Positions 50,237 through 57,494 of a stretch of DNA of 64,000 nt are shown piece by piece. The DNA lies in assembly GCF_025457605.1 (NCBI RefSeq), contig NZ_JAMZFY010000001.1, forward strand, positions 620,001 to 684,000. Reading direction: 5' to 3'. The stretch's first letter is position 1. Each line of letters opens with the position of its first letter. The notes under the pieces are model-generated. The model was not told where the DNA came from. It saw only the letters and a list, made by a program, of their open reading frames with translations, and ran no database searches. This stretch comes from Haloarcula laminariae (GTDB lineage: Archaea; Halobacteriota; Halobacteria; Halobacteriales; Haloarculaceae). The translations under genes were made by a program, and so were the position numbers.

Positions 50237-50751
50237 AGCAGGGACCGTATCTGTTCGAGCACGCCGCCGTCTCCCCCGCCGGTTCCCGGCGTCCCCGACT
50301 CTCCGCTCTTTTCGCCGCCGTCCCGCGTTTCGAGTCCGTCCAGGCGCCGTTCCCCGGTTTTGACGCCGCCGCTGTGATGGTCCTCTTGTGCGTGCTCGCT
50401 CGGGTCCCGGGTAGTACTCGACCCGACGGGTTCGCCGTCCCCCGGCCGCCACTCCTCGGTGGTCGCGTCGAGGCGGCGCTCAAGCCGTTCGGTGGCCGCA
50501 AGCGCCGCGTCGGCTCGCCCCTCGACCCGCTCGTTGACCGAACGGACGTTGCCGACGTACCCCCTGAGCGCCTGTGTGGCGGCGTCGAGTTCATCCGCGC
50601 GGTCGTTCAGTTCGTCGACCCGGTCCTCGAGGGCGTCGACGCGTTCGGTCAGCTCCGCGAGGTCGTCCACGGCCGGGAATCCGTGGTCGCCGTCGGTGAC
50701 GGCCCGTTCGACCGTGCTGACCCGCTCTTCGAGTGTCTCCACGTCGGTCAT
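50233..50751 (-). CDS. Coiled-coil protein, first gene of the pilus operon (DUF7310-like, 172 aa)
   Basis: Residues 1-75 form a strong heptad coiled coil (METLEERVSTVERAV-type start, then LAELTERVDALEDRVDELND). A charged, Gly/Ser-rich disordered region follows, and the short C-terminal helix GVLEQIRSLL may be a docking peptide. There is no signal peptide, so it is cytoplasmic. Being first in an eight-gene operon next to the ATPase suggests a regulator or chaperone of that ATPase; this is inferred. I recall the family as DUF7310, unverified. Confidence 0.7.
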   Translation of the reverse strand: MTDVETLEERVSTVERAVTDGDHGFPAVDDLAELTERVDALEDRVDELNDRADELDAATQALRGYVGNVRSVNERVEGRADAALAATERLERRLDATTEEWRPGDGEPVGSSTTRDPSEHAQEDHHSGGVKTGERRLDGLETRDGGEKSGESGTPGTGGGDGGVLEQIRSLL

Positions 50752-50826
50752 ATCCGGGGCTGGTCCCGCTACTGTACTTCAACCCTTGGCCGAAGGTTCT
50801 TGTGAGATGCCGGGCCCATCGCCTCT

Positions 50827-51153
50827 GTGACCGGAAGCGAACGGGCGAAGGCGGCGCTGGCAGCGCTGGCCGACGGTGAGACGCGCAGCGCGGCCCCAGC
50901 AGTTGGAGACGCCGAAACGGACGACGAACACCGAGCACCGGCCGACTACCGGTCGGTCATCGAGCGGGCGACGGCAGCCACCGAGGACGTCGACGCGGCC
51001 GCCGCGTTCGTCGAATCAGTGGGGCTGGAGCGGCTGGAACGGGCAGTCGAACGGGCCGAACGCGGGGTCAGCGGGCTGGCCGACGACGGCCGCGAGGCGC
51101 TCGCGGCCTTCGAGCGCTTTCGGGTCGCGGCCGCGGGACCGGTAGCGGAGTGA
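50827..51153 (+). CDS. Small acidic helical protein upstream of mre11
   Basis: The product is 108 residues from a GTG start (T-G-S-E-R-A-K-A-A-L-A-A-L). It is Ala/Glu/Arg-rich, probably helical, with VIERATAATEDVDAAAAFVE and LERLERAVERAERGVSGLAD forming amphipathic helices and no Cys or catalytic motif. It lies 62 bases before mre11 on the same strand, and a weak TATA-like element sits between them, so it may or may not be in the same operon. No recognised family. A DNA-repair accessory role is only a guess from position. Confidence 0.55.
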   Translation: MTGSERAKAALAALADGETRSAAPAVGDAETDDEHRAPADYRSVIERATAATEDVDAAAAFVESVGLERLERAVERAERGVSGLADDGREALAAFERFRVAAAGPVAE

Positions 51154-51214
51154 CTCGCCACTTTCACCGCGGTGGCGACACGGCTTTAGGAGCGGCTGGC
51201 ATACGCCCGCACAG

Positions 51215-52495
51215 ATGACACGGGTGATACACACCGGCGATACCCACATCGGGTACCAGCAGTACCACGTGCCCGAGCGCCGGCAGGACTTCCTCGCGGC
51301 GTTTCGGGCCGTCGTCCGGGACGCCATCGACGACGACGTGGCCGCGGTGGTTCACGCCGGGGACCTGTTTCACGACCGTCGGCCGACGCTGTCGGACATC
51401 ATGGGAACGCTCGATGTCCTGGAAGAGCTCGCTGCGGCGGACATACCGTTTCTGGCCGTCGTGGGCAACCACGAGGCCAAACGCGACGCCCAGTGGCTCG
51501 ACCTCTACGCCTCGCTTGGGCTGGCGACCCGCCTTGGCGACGAGCCGACCGTCGTGGGCGATACGGCCTTCTACGGGCTCGACTTCGTTCCCCGGTCGAA
51601 GCGCGACGACCTGGACTACGACTTCGCCCCCCACGAGGCCGACCACGCGGCGCTCGTGACCCACGGCCTCTTCCAGCCCTTCGATTACGGCGACTGGGAG
51701 GCGAGCGAGGTGCTGGGCGAGTCCTCCGTCGACTTCGACGCCCTGCTGCTGGGGGACAACCACAAGCCCGGCAAGCAGGCGGTCGAAGACGCGTGGGTCA
51801 CCTACTGCGGGTCCACCGAACGGGCAAGCGCCAGCGAGCGCGAGGACCGCGGCTACAACATCGTCACCTTCGACGACGACGTACAGATCACGCGCCGGGG
51901 CCTCGACACCCGCGAGTTCGTCTTCGTCGACGTGGAGCTGGGCCCCGAGGAGGGCCTCGACCGCGTCCGCAGTCAGGTCGGTCAGTACGACCTGGACGAC
52001 GCCGTCGTCATCGTCGGTATCGACGGCGACGGCGAGCCCGTCACCCCGGCCAGCATCGAGGAGTTCGCCCTCGACCGGGGAGCGCTCGTCGCTCGGGTCA
52101 CCGACCACCGGGAGCTCGCGGCCGACGAGCGGGAGACGAGCGTGAGTTTCGCCGACCCCGACGACGCCGTCGCTGAGCGGGTTCGGGAACTCGGGCTGAG
52201 CGGGGCCGCCCGCGACATCGACGAGACGGTGCGGGCCTCGAAAGTCGCCGACGCGAACGTCGCCGAGACGGTTGAAGACCGGGTCAGAGCGCTGGTCGAG
52301 GACGACCCCGACGCGCTGGACGGTCCCGGGTCGGACGACGGCGACGCTGCGATGGACGACGAAACGACCGCGGCCGAAGGGTCCACCGCCGAGACCGACG
52401 GCGGCGACACCAGCGACGCATCGTCAGACACCGATTCGACCGCCGAGGGCGCCGGGGCCGACGGCGAGGACCAGTCCCTGGAGGAGTTCCTGTGA
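51215..52495 (+). CDS. mre11: DNA double-strand break repair nuclease Mre11
   Basis: The 426-residue manganese-dependent exo/endonuclease works with Rad50 on DNA ends. Phosphoesterase motifs are all present: GDTHIG (D9, H11), HAGDLFH (D50), GNHE (84-87), VTHGLF and LGDNHKPG. The capping domain follows, and the last ~75 residues are an acidic, low-complexity tail (ETDGGDTSDASSDTDS) ending QSLEEFL, typical of haloarchaeal forms. A TTTAGG element about 29 bases upstream may be its promoter. The rad50 start is ten bases downstream. Confidence 0.95.
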   Translation: MTRVIHTGDTHIGYQQYHVPERRQDFLAAFRAVVRDAIDDDVAAVVHAGDLFHDRRPTLSDIMGTLDVLEELAAADIPFLAVVGNHEAKRDAQWLDLYASLGLATRLGDEPTVVGDTAFYGLDFVPRSKRDDLDYDFAPHEADHAALVTHGLFQPFDYGDWEASEVLGESSVDFDALLLGDNHKPGKQAVEDAWVTYCGSTERASASEREDRGYNIVTFDDDVQITRRGLDTREFVFVDVELGPEEGLDRVRSQVGQYDLDDAVVIVGIDGDGEPVTPASIEEFALDRGALVARVTDHRELAADERETSVSFADPDDAVAERVRELGLSGAARDIDETVRASKVADANVAETVEDRVRALVEDDPDALDGPGSDDGDAAMDDETTAAEGSTAETDGGDTSDASSDTDSTAEGAGADGEDQSLEEFL

Positions 52496-52505
52496 GGTGT
52501 CTCTG

Positions 52506-55187
52506 ATGCGGTTCCAGCGAATCTCGATGGAGTCGTTCAAGTGTTACGACGACGCCGACCTCCCCCTCGACCCGGGCGTCACCGTCATCCACGGGCTCAA
52601 CGGCAGCGGGAAGTCCTCGCTGCTCGAAGCCTGTTTCTTCGCACTCTACGGCTCGACGGCCATCGACGGGACCCTGGAAGACGTGGTCACCATCGGCGCC
52701 GACGACTGTACGGTCGAGCTGTGGTTCGCCCACGCGGGCGGGGAGTACCACCTGACGAGGCGGGTGCGAAACACCGGGGAGCGCGCGACGACCGCCAAGT
52801 GCGTCCTCGAGACGCCGGAGGGCACCTTCGAGGGGGCGCGGGCGGTCCGACGCCGGGTCACCGAGCTGCTGCGGATGGACAGCGAGGCGTTCCTCAACTG
52901 CGCGTACGTCCGACAGGGCGAGGTGAACAAGCTCATCAACGCCTCGGCCAGCGAGCGCCAGGACATGCTGGACGACCTCCTGCAACTGGGCAAGCTAGAG
53001 GAGTACCGCGAGCGAGCGAGCGACGCCCGCGTGGGGGTCAAGCGCGTGCGCGAGGACAAGCGAAGCCGCCTCGACCAGCTCGACGACCAGATTACGGCGA
53101 AAGAGGAGAAAGACCTCCACGAGCGGCTGAACGCGCTGGAGACGACGCTCTCCGAGACGACTGCCGAAATCGAGCGCATCGAGGACCAGCGCGAGACCGC
53201 CGCCGAGACGCTGGAGCGGGCCCAGTCGACACTCGAGGAGTACGAGGAGCGCCGCGAGCAGCTCGCGGAGCTGACCGACGATATCGAGACGCTGGCGGAC
53301 CAGATTACGGAGACAGAACGGGAGCGCGAGGAGCTGAAAGAACGCATCTCGGCGCTGAAGAGCGACCGGGAAGAACTGGCGACGGAACTGGAAGAGACCG
53401 TCGCCGAGACCGACCTCGACGACGCCGACCCGGGCCGGGTCGACGCCCGCCTCGGCGACCTGGAGGACCGCTCTGAGGAGCTCCGCTCGCGCATCGAGAG
53501 CCAGAAGGTCGAGGCACAGAAACACAGCAGCGAGGCCGACTCGCTCCGGTCGGAGGCCGAGGACCTCGACGCCCGCGCGGAAGCGAAGCGGGAGGAAGCG
53601 GCCGAACTCGAATCGGAGCTGGAAACCGCCAGGGAGACGGTCGCCGAGCGCCGCGAGAAGCTCGCCGAGATAGACGAGCAGGTCGAGGCGCTCGAAGCGC
53701 GGTTCGCGGGCGCCGATACCGACCGTGAGGCCGCTCCGGACCACCGCGACTCGGTCGCCGAGGACCTCGATACGGCCCGCCAGCGGGTGACGGAACTGGA
53801 GACCAAACTGGCAAGCGAGCGCGAGTCGCTTTCAGAGGCGGAGGCGCTGCTGGAAGCGGGCAAATGTCCCGAGTGCGGCCAGGACGTGGCCGAGTCGCCC
53901 CACGTCGAATCCATCGAGGACGACCGCGAACACGTCACAGAGCTGGAGAGCGACCTGGACGCGGCCCGCGAGCGAGTCGAGAGCCTGGAGAGCGACCTGG
54001 AGCGGGCCGAGTCGCTGGCCGAGGCCGCCGACCGGCTCGACTCGCTGGAATCGAACCGCGCGAACGTCGTCCAGCTCATCGAGGAGAAGGAGTCCGGTCT
54101 GGCGGCCGACGAGGCCCGAATCGAGACGCTGCGGGAGGACGCCGATGCGCTCGACGCGGAGGCCGAGACGAAACGCGAAGCCGCGAGCGAGGCCGAGGAG
54201 CTGGCGGCCCAGGCCCGCTCGACCATCGGCGAGTGCAACCAGGAGCACCAGCGGGTCAAGCAGTCCATCCAGCGGCTCGAACGGGTCGCGGAGCTGCTCG
54301 ACGCTATCGACGACCGCGACAGCGACATCGAGCAGCTACGCGAGAAGCGGGCCCAGCAGGCCGAGATGAACGACCAGCGCCGCGAGCGGCTGGCGGAGAA
54401 ACGCGACCGAAAGGGGGACCTCGCCGAGCAGGTCGACGAGGACCGCATCGAGGCGGCACGCGACGACAAATCACGGGCCGCCGATTACATCGAGCAGGCC
54501 GACGCGAAGCTCGACGAACTCCGCGCCGAGCGCGACGAGACGCAGTCGGCCATCGGCGGGGTGAGGACCGAAATAGAGACCTTAGAGGAGCTGCGGACAC
54601 AGCGCGACCAGCTCGCCGAGACCGTCTCGAAACTCGACGCGCTGTACGAGGAGAGCGAACAGCTCCAGGAGATGTACGGGAGCCTGCGCGCCGAGCTCCG
54701 CCAGCGCAACGTCGAGACGCTCGAACGGATGTTGAACGAGACGTTCTCGCTGGTGTACCAGAACGACTCCTACTCCCACATCGAACTCGACGGGGAGTAC
54801 CAGCTGACGGTGTACCAGAAGGACGGCGACCCGTTGGAGCCCGACCAGCTCTCGGGCGGTGAACGCGCACTGTTCAATCTCAGCCTCCGCTGTGCCATCT
54901 ACCGGCTGCTGGCGGAGGGCATCGAGGGGGCGGCCCCGATGCCGCCGCTCATCCTCGACGAGCCGACGGTGTTCCTCGATTCGGGCCACGTCACGCAGCT
55001 GCTCGACCTCATCGCCTACATGCGCGACGAGGTGGGCGTCGCCCAGATTCTCGTCGTCAGCCACGACGAGGAGCTCGTCGGCGCGGCCGACGACCTCGTC
55101 CGGGTTGAGAAGTCGGCGACCTCGAACCGCTCGCACGTCTCGCGGGTCGAGCGCATCGAGGAGACGGTCGCCGAACTCGCGGATTGA
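52506..55187 (+). CDS. rad50: DNA double-strand break repair ATPase Rad50
   Basis: The 893-residue SMC-like ATPase begins MRFQRISMESFKCYDDADLP with Walker A HGLNGSGKSSLLEA (about 34-47) and Q-loop VRQGEV. Two long antiparallel coiled-coil arms flank a zinc hook C454-P-E-C457 at the centre, and the C-terminal half closes with signature LSGGERALFNLSL, Walker B PLILDEPTVFLD and the H-loop VVSHDEE. The hook dimerises Rad50 across two DNA ends. The gene is complete and follows mre11 in an operon. The long in-frame reading upstream of the ATG overlaps mre11 and is not real. Confidence 0.96.
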   Translation: MRFQRISMESFKCYDDADLPLDPGVTVIHGLNGSGKSSLLEACFFALYGSTAIDGTLEDVVTIGADDCTVELWFAHAGGEYHLTRRVRNTGERATTAKCVLETPEGTFEGARAVRRRVTELLRMDSEAFLNCAYVRQGEVNKLINASASERQDMLDDLLQLGKLEEYRERASDARVGVKRVREDKRSRLDQLDDQITAKEEKDLHERLNALETTLSETTAEIERIEDQRETAAETLERAQSTLEEYEERREQLAELTDDIETLADQITETEREREELKERISALKSDREELATELEETVAETDLDDADPGRVDARLGDLEDRSEELRSRIESQKVEAQKHSSEADSLRSEAEDLDARAEAKREEAAELESELETARETVAERREKLAEIDEQVEALEARFAGADTDREAAPDHRDSVAEDLDTARQRVTELETKLASERESLSEAEALLEAGKCPECGQDVAESPHVESIEDDREHVTELESDLDAARERVESLESDLERAESLAEAADRLDSLESNRANVVQLIEEKESGLAADEARIETLREDADALDAEAETKREAASEAEELAAQARSTIGECNQEHQRVKQSIQRLERVAELLDAIDDRDSDIEQLREKRAQQAEMNDQRRERLAEKRDRKGDLAEQVDEDRIEAARDDKSRAADYIEQADAKLDELRAERDETQSAIGGVRTEIETLEELRTQRDQLAETVSKLDALYEESEQLQEMYGSLRAELRQRNVETLERMLNETFSLVYQNDSYSHIELDGEYQLTVYQKDGDPLEPDQLSGGERALFNLSLRCAIYRLLAEGIEGAAPMPPLILDEPTVFLDSGHVTQLLDLIAYMRDEVGVAQILVVSHDEELVGAADDLVRVEKSATSNRSHVSRVERIEETVAELAD

Positions 55188-55507
55188 TTCGGGCCCTCGT
55201 GGAACCCTTAACGAATCGTTTTCGCGCTATCAGGGCGAATAAACTGGTCTAGGTATCTGCGAATTGACCGCCGAGCTCACCCCCAGTTTCCGATGCTGTT
55301 CGGAGCACTCTGCGAGATACAGGGCGCGGGCCTGTCACCGCTTGGCTACCCGTATCATCCGCATTCAATAAACCGCCGTCCGTCAGCAACGATTGCGTTC
55401 GGTGGGTGCGATTTCACTCGGCAGTTTCCACGTCGCAAGTGAGGGCGGTACCTGACCAACACTTCGGTCTGAAAATACGATTCCGACGAACCGGGCGTTT
55501 CAGCGGT
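55188..55507. other. 320-base gene-free region
   Basis: I see no gene, tRNA or clear repeat. Base composition is more AT-rich than the coding DNA on the left, and the sequence contains several stop codons in every frame. It separates rad50 from an AT-richer lipoprotein gene and may be the left edge of an inserted segment. No direct repeats marking an insertion could be found by eye. Confidence 0.5.
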
Positions 55508-56098
55508 TCATTGGCTCCCTTCGCTCTCGGTATCCAACTCGAATTCGAGCTGTCCCTCGAGGATGTGTGTTCGGTCGGGCAGCCCCGGCTGAACGAGCTC
55601 GACGGTGCTTTCGACGACGAGCCGTCGGGCCGACTCCGGCCATTGAACGACCGGAAAATCGATAAATACCGTCTCGTCGGCGAGCTCACCGAATCGGTGG
55701 ACTTCGACGACTGCGGCTCTCCCGTCCCGGAGTAGTGACACGGACGGGTGGGGTTTCTCGTCTCCCATGAACGGGCCTTGGAGCGAAAGCTGTGGCGGAG
55801 TGCCGTCACCGTCCAGTGCCACGAACCGCTGTGTGAGCGATTTCAGTTCGGTGCCCTCAGCGTGTGAAATCCACGTGTGGAAATGTTCCGGTAAGGGGGC
55901 AAGCTTGGGGTCGACACCCACGACGGCGAGTTCGTTGCTGTCGTGCTGGAATTCGAGATACTTTTCGTCGTCTCGAGGGTTGTCGCTGGTATTTACAGCC
56001 GGGTCCCCGTGTTCGGTTCGCGGTTCAACGATACTACAGCCCGCAGTGACGGTGGTGGCAGCGGTCAGGGCGGACGCAAGGAGGGCGCGCCGACGCAT
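55508..56098 (-). CDS. Tat-type lipoprotein of unknown function
   Basis: The 196-residue protein starts M-R-R-R-A-L-L-A-S-A-L-T-A-A-T-T-V-T-A-G-C: a twin-arginine signal ending in lipobox T-A-G-C21, so it should be lipid-anchored outside the cell, as most haloarchaeal lipoproteins are. The mature part has EKYLEFQHDSNELAVVGVDP, WISHAEGTELKSLTQRFVAL and VQPGLPDRTHILEGQLEFEL; no family recognised. Codons are richer in A/T third positions than the flanking genes. A TATA-like TATTAATACTAT lies about 24 bases upstream of the ATG on the minus strand, so it has its own leaderless promoter. Confidence 0.75.
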   Translation of the reverse strand: MRRRALLASALTAATTVTAGCSIVEPRTEHGDPAVNTSDNPRDDEKYLEFQHDSNELAVVGVDPKLAPLPEHFHTWISHAEGTELKSLTQRFVALDGDGTPPQLSLQGPFMGDEKPHPSVSLLRDGRAAVVEVHRFGELADETVFIDFPVVQWPESARRLVVESTVELVQPGLPDRTHILEGQLEFELDTESEGSQ

Positions 56099-56114
56099 AC
56101 GTACTGGCTCCTCT

Positions 56115-56126
56115 GATAGTATTAAT
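56115..56126 (-). promoter_or_regulatory. TATA box of the lipoprotein gene
   Basis: The plus strand reads ATAGTATTAATA; the centre is about 22-24 bases before the lipoprotein ATG at 56098. The remaining ~200 bases up to the next gene show no feature. Confidence 0.5.
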
Positions 56127-56334
56127 AATGTTTTGAAACTATCTCTGTCTCGGACCTGCCCCTTCTTTTTGAGGAGTGAACGACTGATTGTGCACTGAAC
56201 GGGCGCCTATCTCTTGTGCGGGAGTCTTAACGGCTGTTCGACACTTCTCCGTCTCTCGTGGTACATCACTCAGCTGTACTGCTCGATTCACCCGCCGAGC
56301 AGGGGAACGCGAACGTTTCTACGACGACCTCGGC

Positions 56335-56757
56335 TTAGTCCGTGAGAAACTCGACGGCGTCGCCGGCCGCCGCCGTGGTGTCGTAGCCGCGCTGGCCGAA
56401 CACGTCCGCTTCGTCGACGAGCCCGGCGGCACGGAACTCCCCCAGCAGGCCGTGGAGGTCGCTCTCACAGAGGTCGTAGCTGTCGAGGAGGTCGTGTACC
56501 GACAGCGGGCCCCGCCGGTCGAGTTCGACCAGCAGGCCCAGCGCCCGGTCGTCGTGGGCGGCCGTGAGGACCGTCCGAACGGCCTCTGGAACGGCGCTCG
56601 CGGCGGTTCCGAGCGGCGACTCGCCGTCGACCGGCGCCAGGTCGTCGTTGGCGACGTGTTTCTCCGCACCGGTCTCGGGGTCACGGACCAGGCTCGACTC
56701 GCTCGACTGTTTGAGAAGTACGTAGCGGGTCCCCGATTCGTCGCGAACGGTGCGCAT
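56335..56757 (-). CDS. Winged-helix-type regulator-like protein (DUF7346-like)
   Basis: The 140-residue protein has an N-terminal small beta region (TRYVLLKQSSESSLVRDPETG) and a winged-helix-like C-terminal half: LLVELDRRGPLSVHDLLDSY is the recognition-helix segment and DLHGLLGEFRAAGLVDEADV the following helix and wing. I recall haloarchaeal relatives as DUF7346, unverified. It lies 24 bases downstream of the two-helix membrane protein gene on the same strand and may belong to the same transcript. Confidence 0.65.
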   Translation of the reverse strand: MRTVRDESGTRYVLLKQSSESSLVRDPETGAEKHVANDDLAPVDGESPLGTAASAVPEAVRTVLTAAHDDRALGLLVELDRRGPLSVHDLLDSYDLCESDLHGLLGEFRAAGLVDEADVFGQRGYDTTAAAGDAVEFLTD

Positions 56758-56781
56758 ACCCGCCGTTACCGGCGGGCGCGG

Positions 56782-57147
56782 TTAGCCGTTGTGGTCGGGT
56801 TCGTCGCCTTCGGCGGCCGATTCGTCGTCGTCCCGTTCGCGCACGAACTGCCTGTACCGGAAGTAGCCGTAGGCAAAGAGGATGGCGCCGGCGGCCGTCA
56901 ACTGGAGCCCGAAGTCGACGTTCCCCCGGAAGTAGGCGAACATCGGCCCCAGGGCAAGCGCCAGGAGGGCGACGTTGAACACGACGACGAGCTTCCAGAA
57001 CAGCGAGGTCACCTCGCTGTTGCCCGAGCCGGCGGGCGACTCCGGAACGTCGGGGCCGAGGCTCGACGGATCGAACTCGTCCGGCTCGTGGGGGCTCTTC
57101 TCCGAGAGCACACCGCCGTCGTCCCGCTCGTCTGGTCCGTCGAGCAC
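56782..57147 (-). CDS. Small membrane protein with acidic N terminus (DUF7322-like)
   Basis: From GTG the product is 121 residues. Residues 1-45 are acidic and disordered, two transmembrane helices follow (about 48-70 and 77-95, FWKLVVVFNVALLALALGPM and LQLTAAGAILFAYGYFRYRQ) and the tail is highly acidic. The GTG (L-D-G-P-D-E-R-D-D) was chosen because an ATG nearby is in another frame and no other start fits. Unknown function; the DUF number is from memory. Confidence 0.6.
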   Translation of the reverse strand: MLDGPDERDDGGVLSEKSPHEPDEFDPSSLGPDVPESPAGSGNSEVTSLFWKLVVVFNVALLALALGPMFAYFRGNVDFGLQLTAAGAILFAYGYFRYRQFVRERDDDESAAEGDEPDHNG

Positions 57148-57179
57148 GCATCGGACTCCGAGCGGGACAGGTATAAGTC

Positions 57180-57371
57180 TCAGGCCCTGTCGTCGAGCGC
57201 CACCGTGGTATCGGTCTGCATCCAGGCGAGCGGATTCTGGGCGTCGTAGAACACCGTTCCCTCCTCTGTCTCGTAGGTCTCGGTGGTCTGCACTGCGTCG
57301 GGGAGCGCGGGGTCCGACCGGAGCTCGTTCGCCCTGTCCGACTCGCCGTCGGGAGATGCACCGTGCGACAT
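57180..57371 (-). CDS. 63-residue haloarchaeal protein (DUF7331-like)
   Basis: MSHGASPDGESDRANELRSD is followed by a conserved-looking module TETYETEEGTVFYDAQNPLA plus W-M-Q-T-D-T-T-V-A-L. Acidic, without membrane segments or Cys. Family name (DUF7331) from memory only. It lies 32 bases upstream of the two-helix membrane protein gene and divergent from polB. Confidence 0.55.
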   Translation of the reverse strand: MSHGASPDGESDRANELRSDPALPDAVQTTETYETEEGTVFYDAQNPLAWMQTDTTVALDDRA

Positions 57372-57465
57372 ATGGGTCACCTGTGGGTATGCCAGTCTTT
57401 ACCATATACTTTCCGCCCGTGACAAACATTTACCAGCGCCGCTCGGAGAGCGCCGACCGCCGACG

Positions 57466-57475
57466 TTTTTATGTA
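57466..57475 (+). promoter_or_regulatory. TATA box of polB
   Basis: TTTTTATGTA is centred 25 bases before the chosen polB ATG. An in-frame ATG lies inside this box and so cannot be the start, which decides the start site. Confidence 0.6.
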
Positions 57476-57494
57476 CGCTCTCGAAGGGCGGACA

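Noticed and set aside
52272-52505. Longer N terminus for Rad50
   Set aside because: It overlaps the mre11 acidic tail in another frame; the family start MRFQRISMESFK is at 52506.
55188-55507. Transposase remnant or insertion sequence end next to rad50
   Set aside because: No translated similarity to a transposase, no terminal inverted repeat and no target duplication could be seen by eye.
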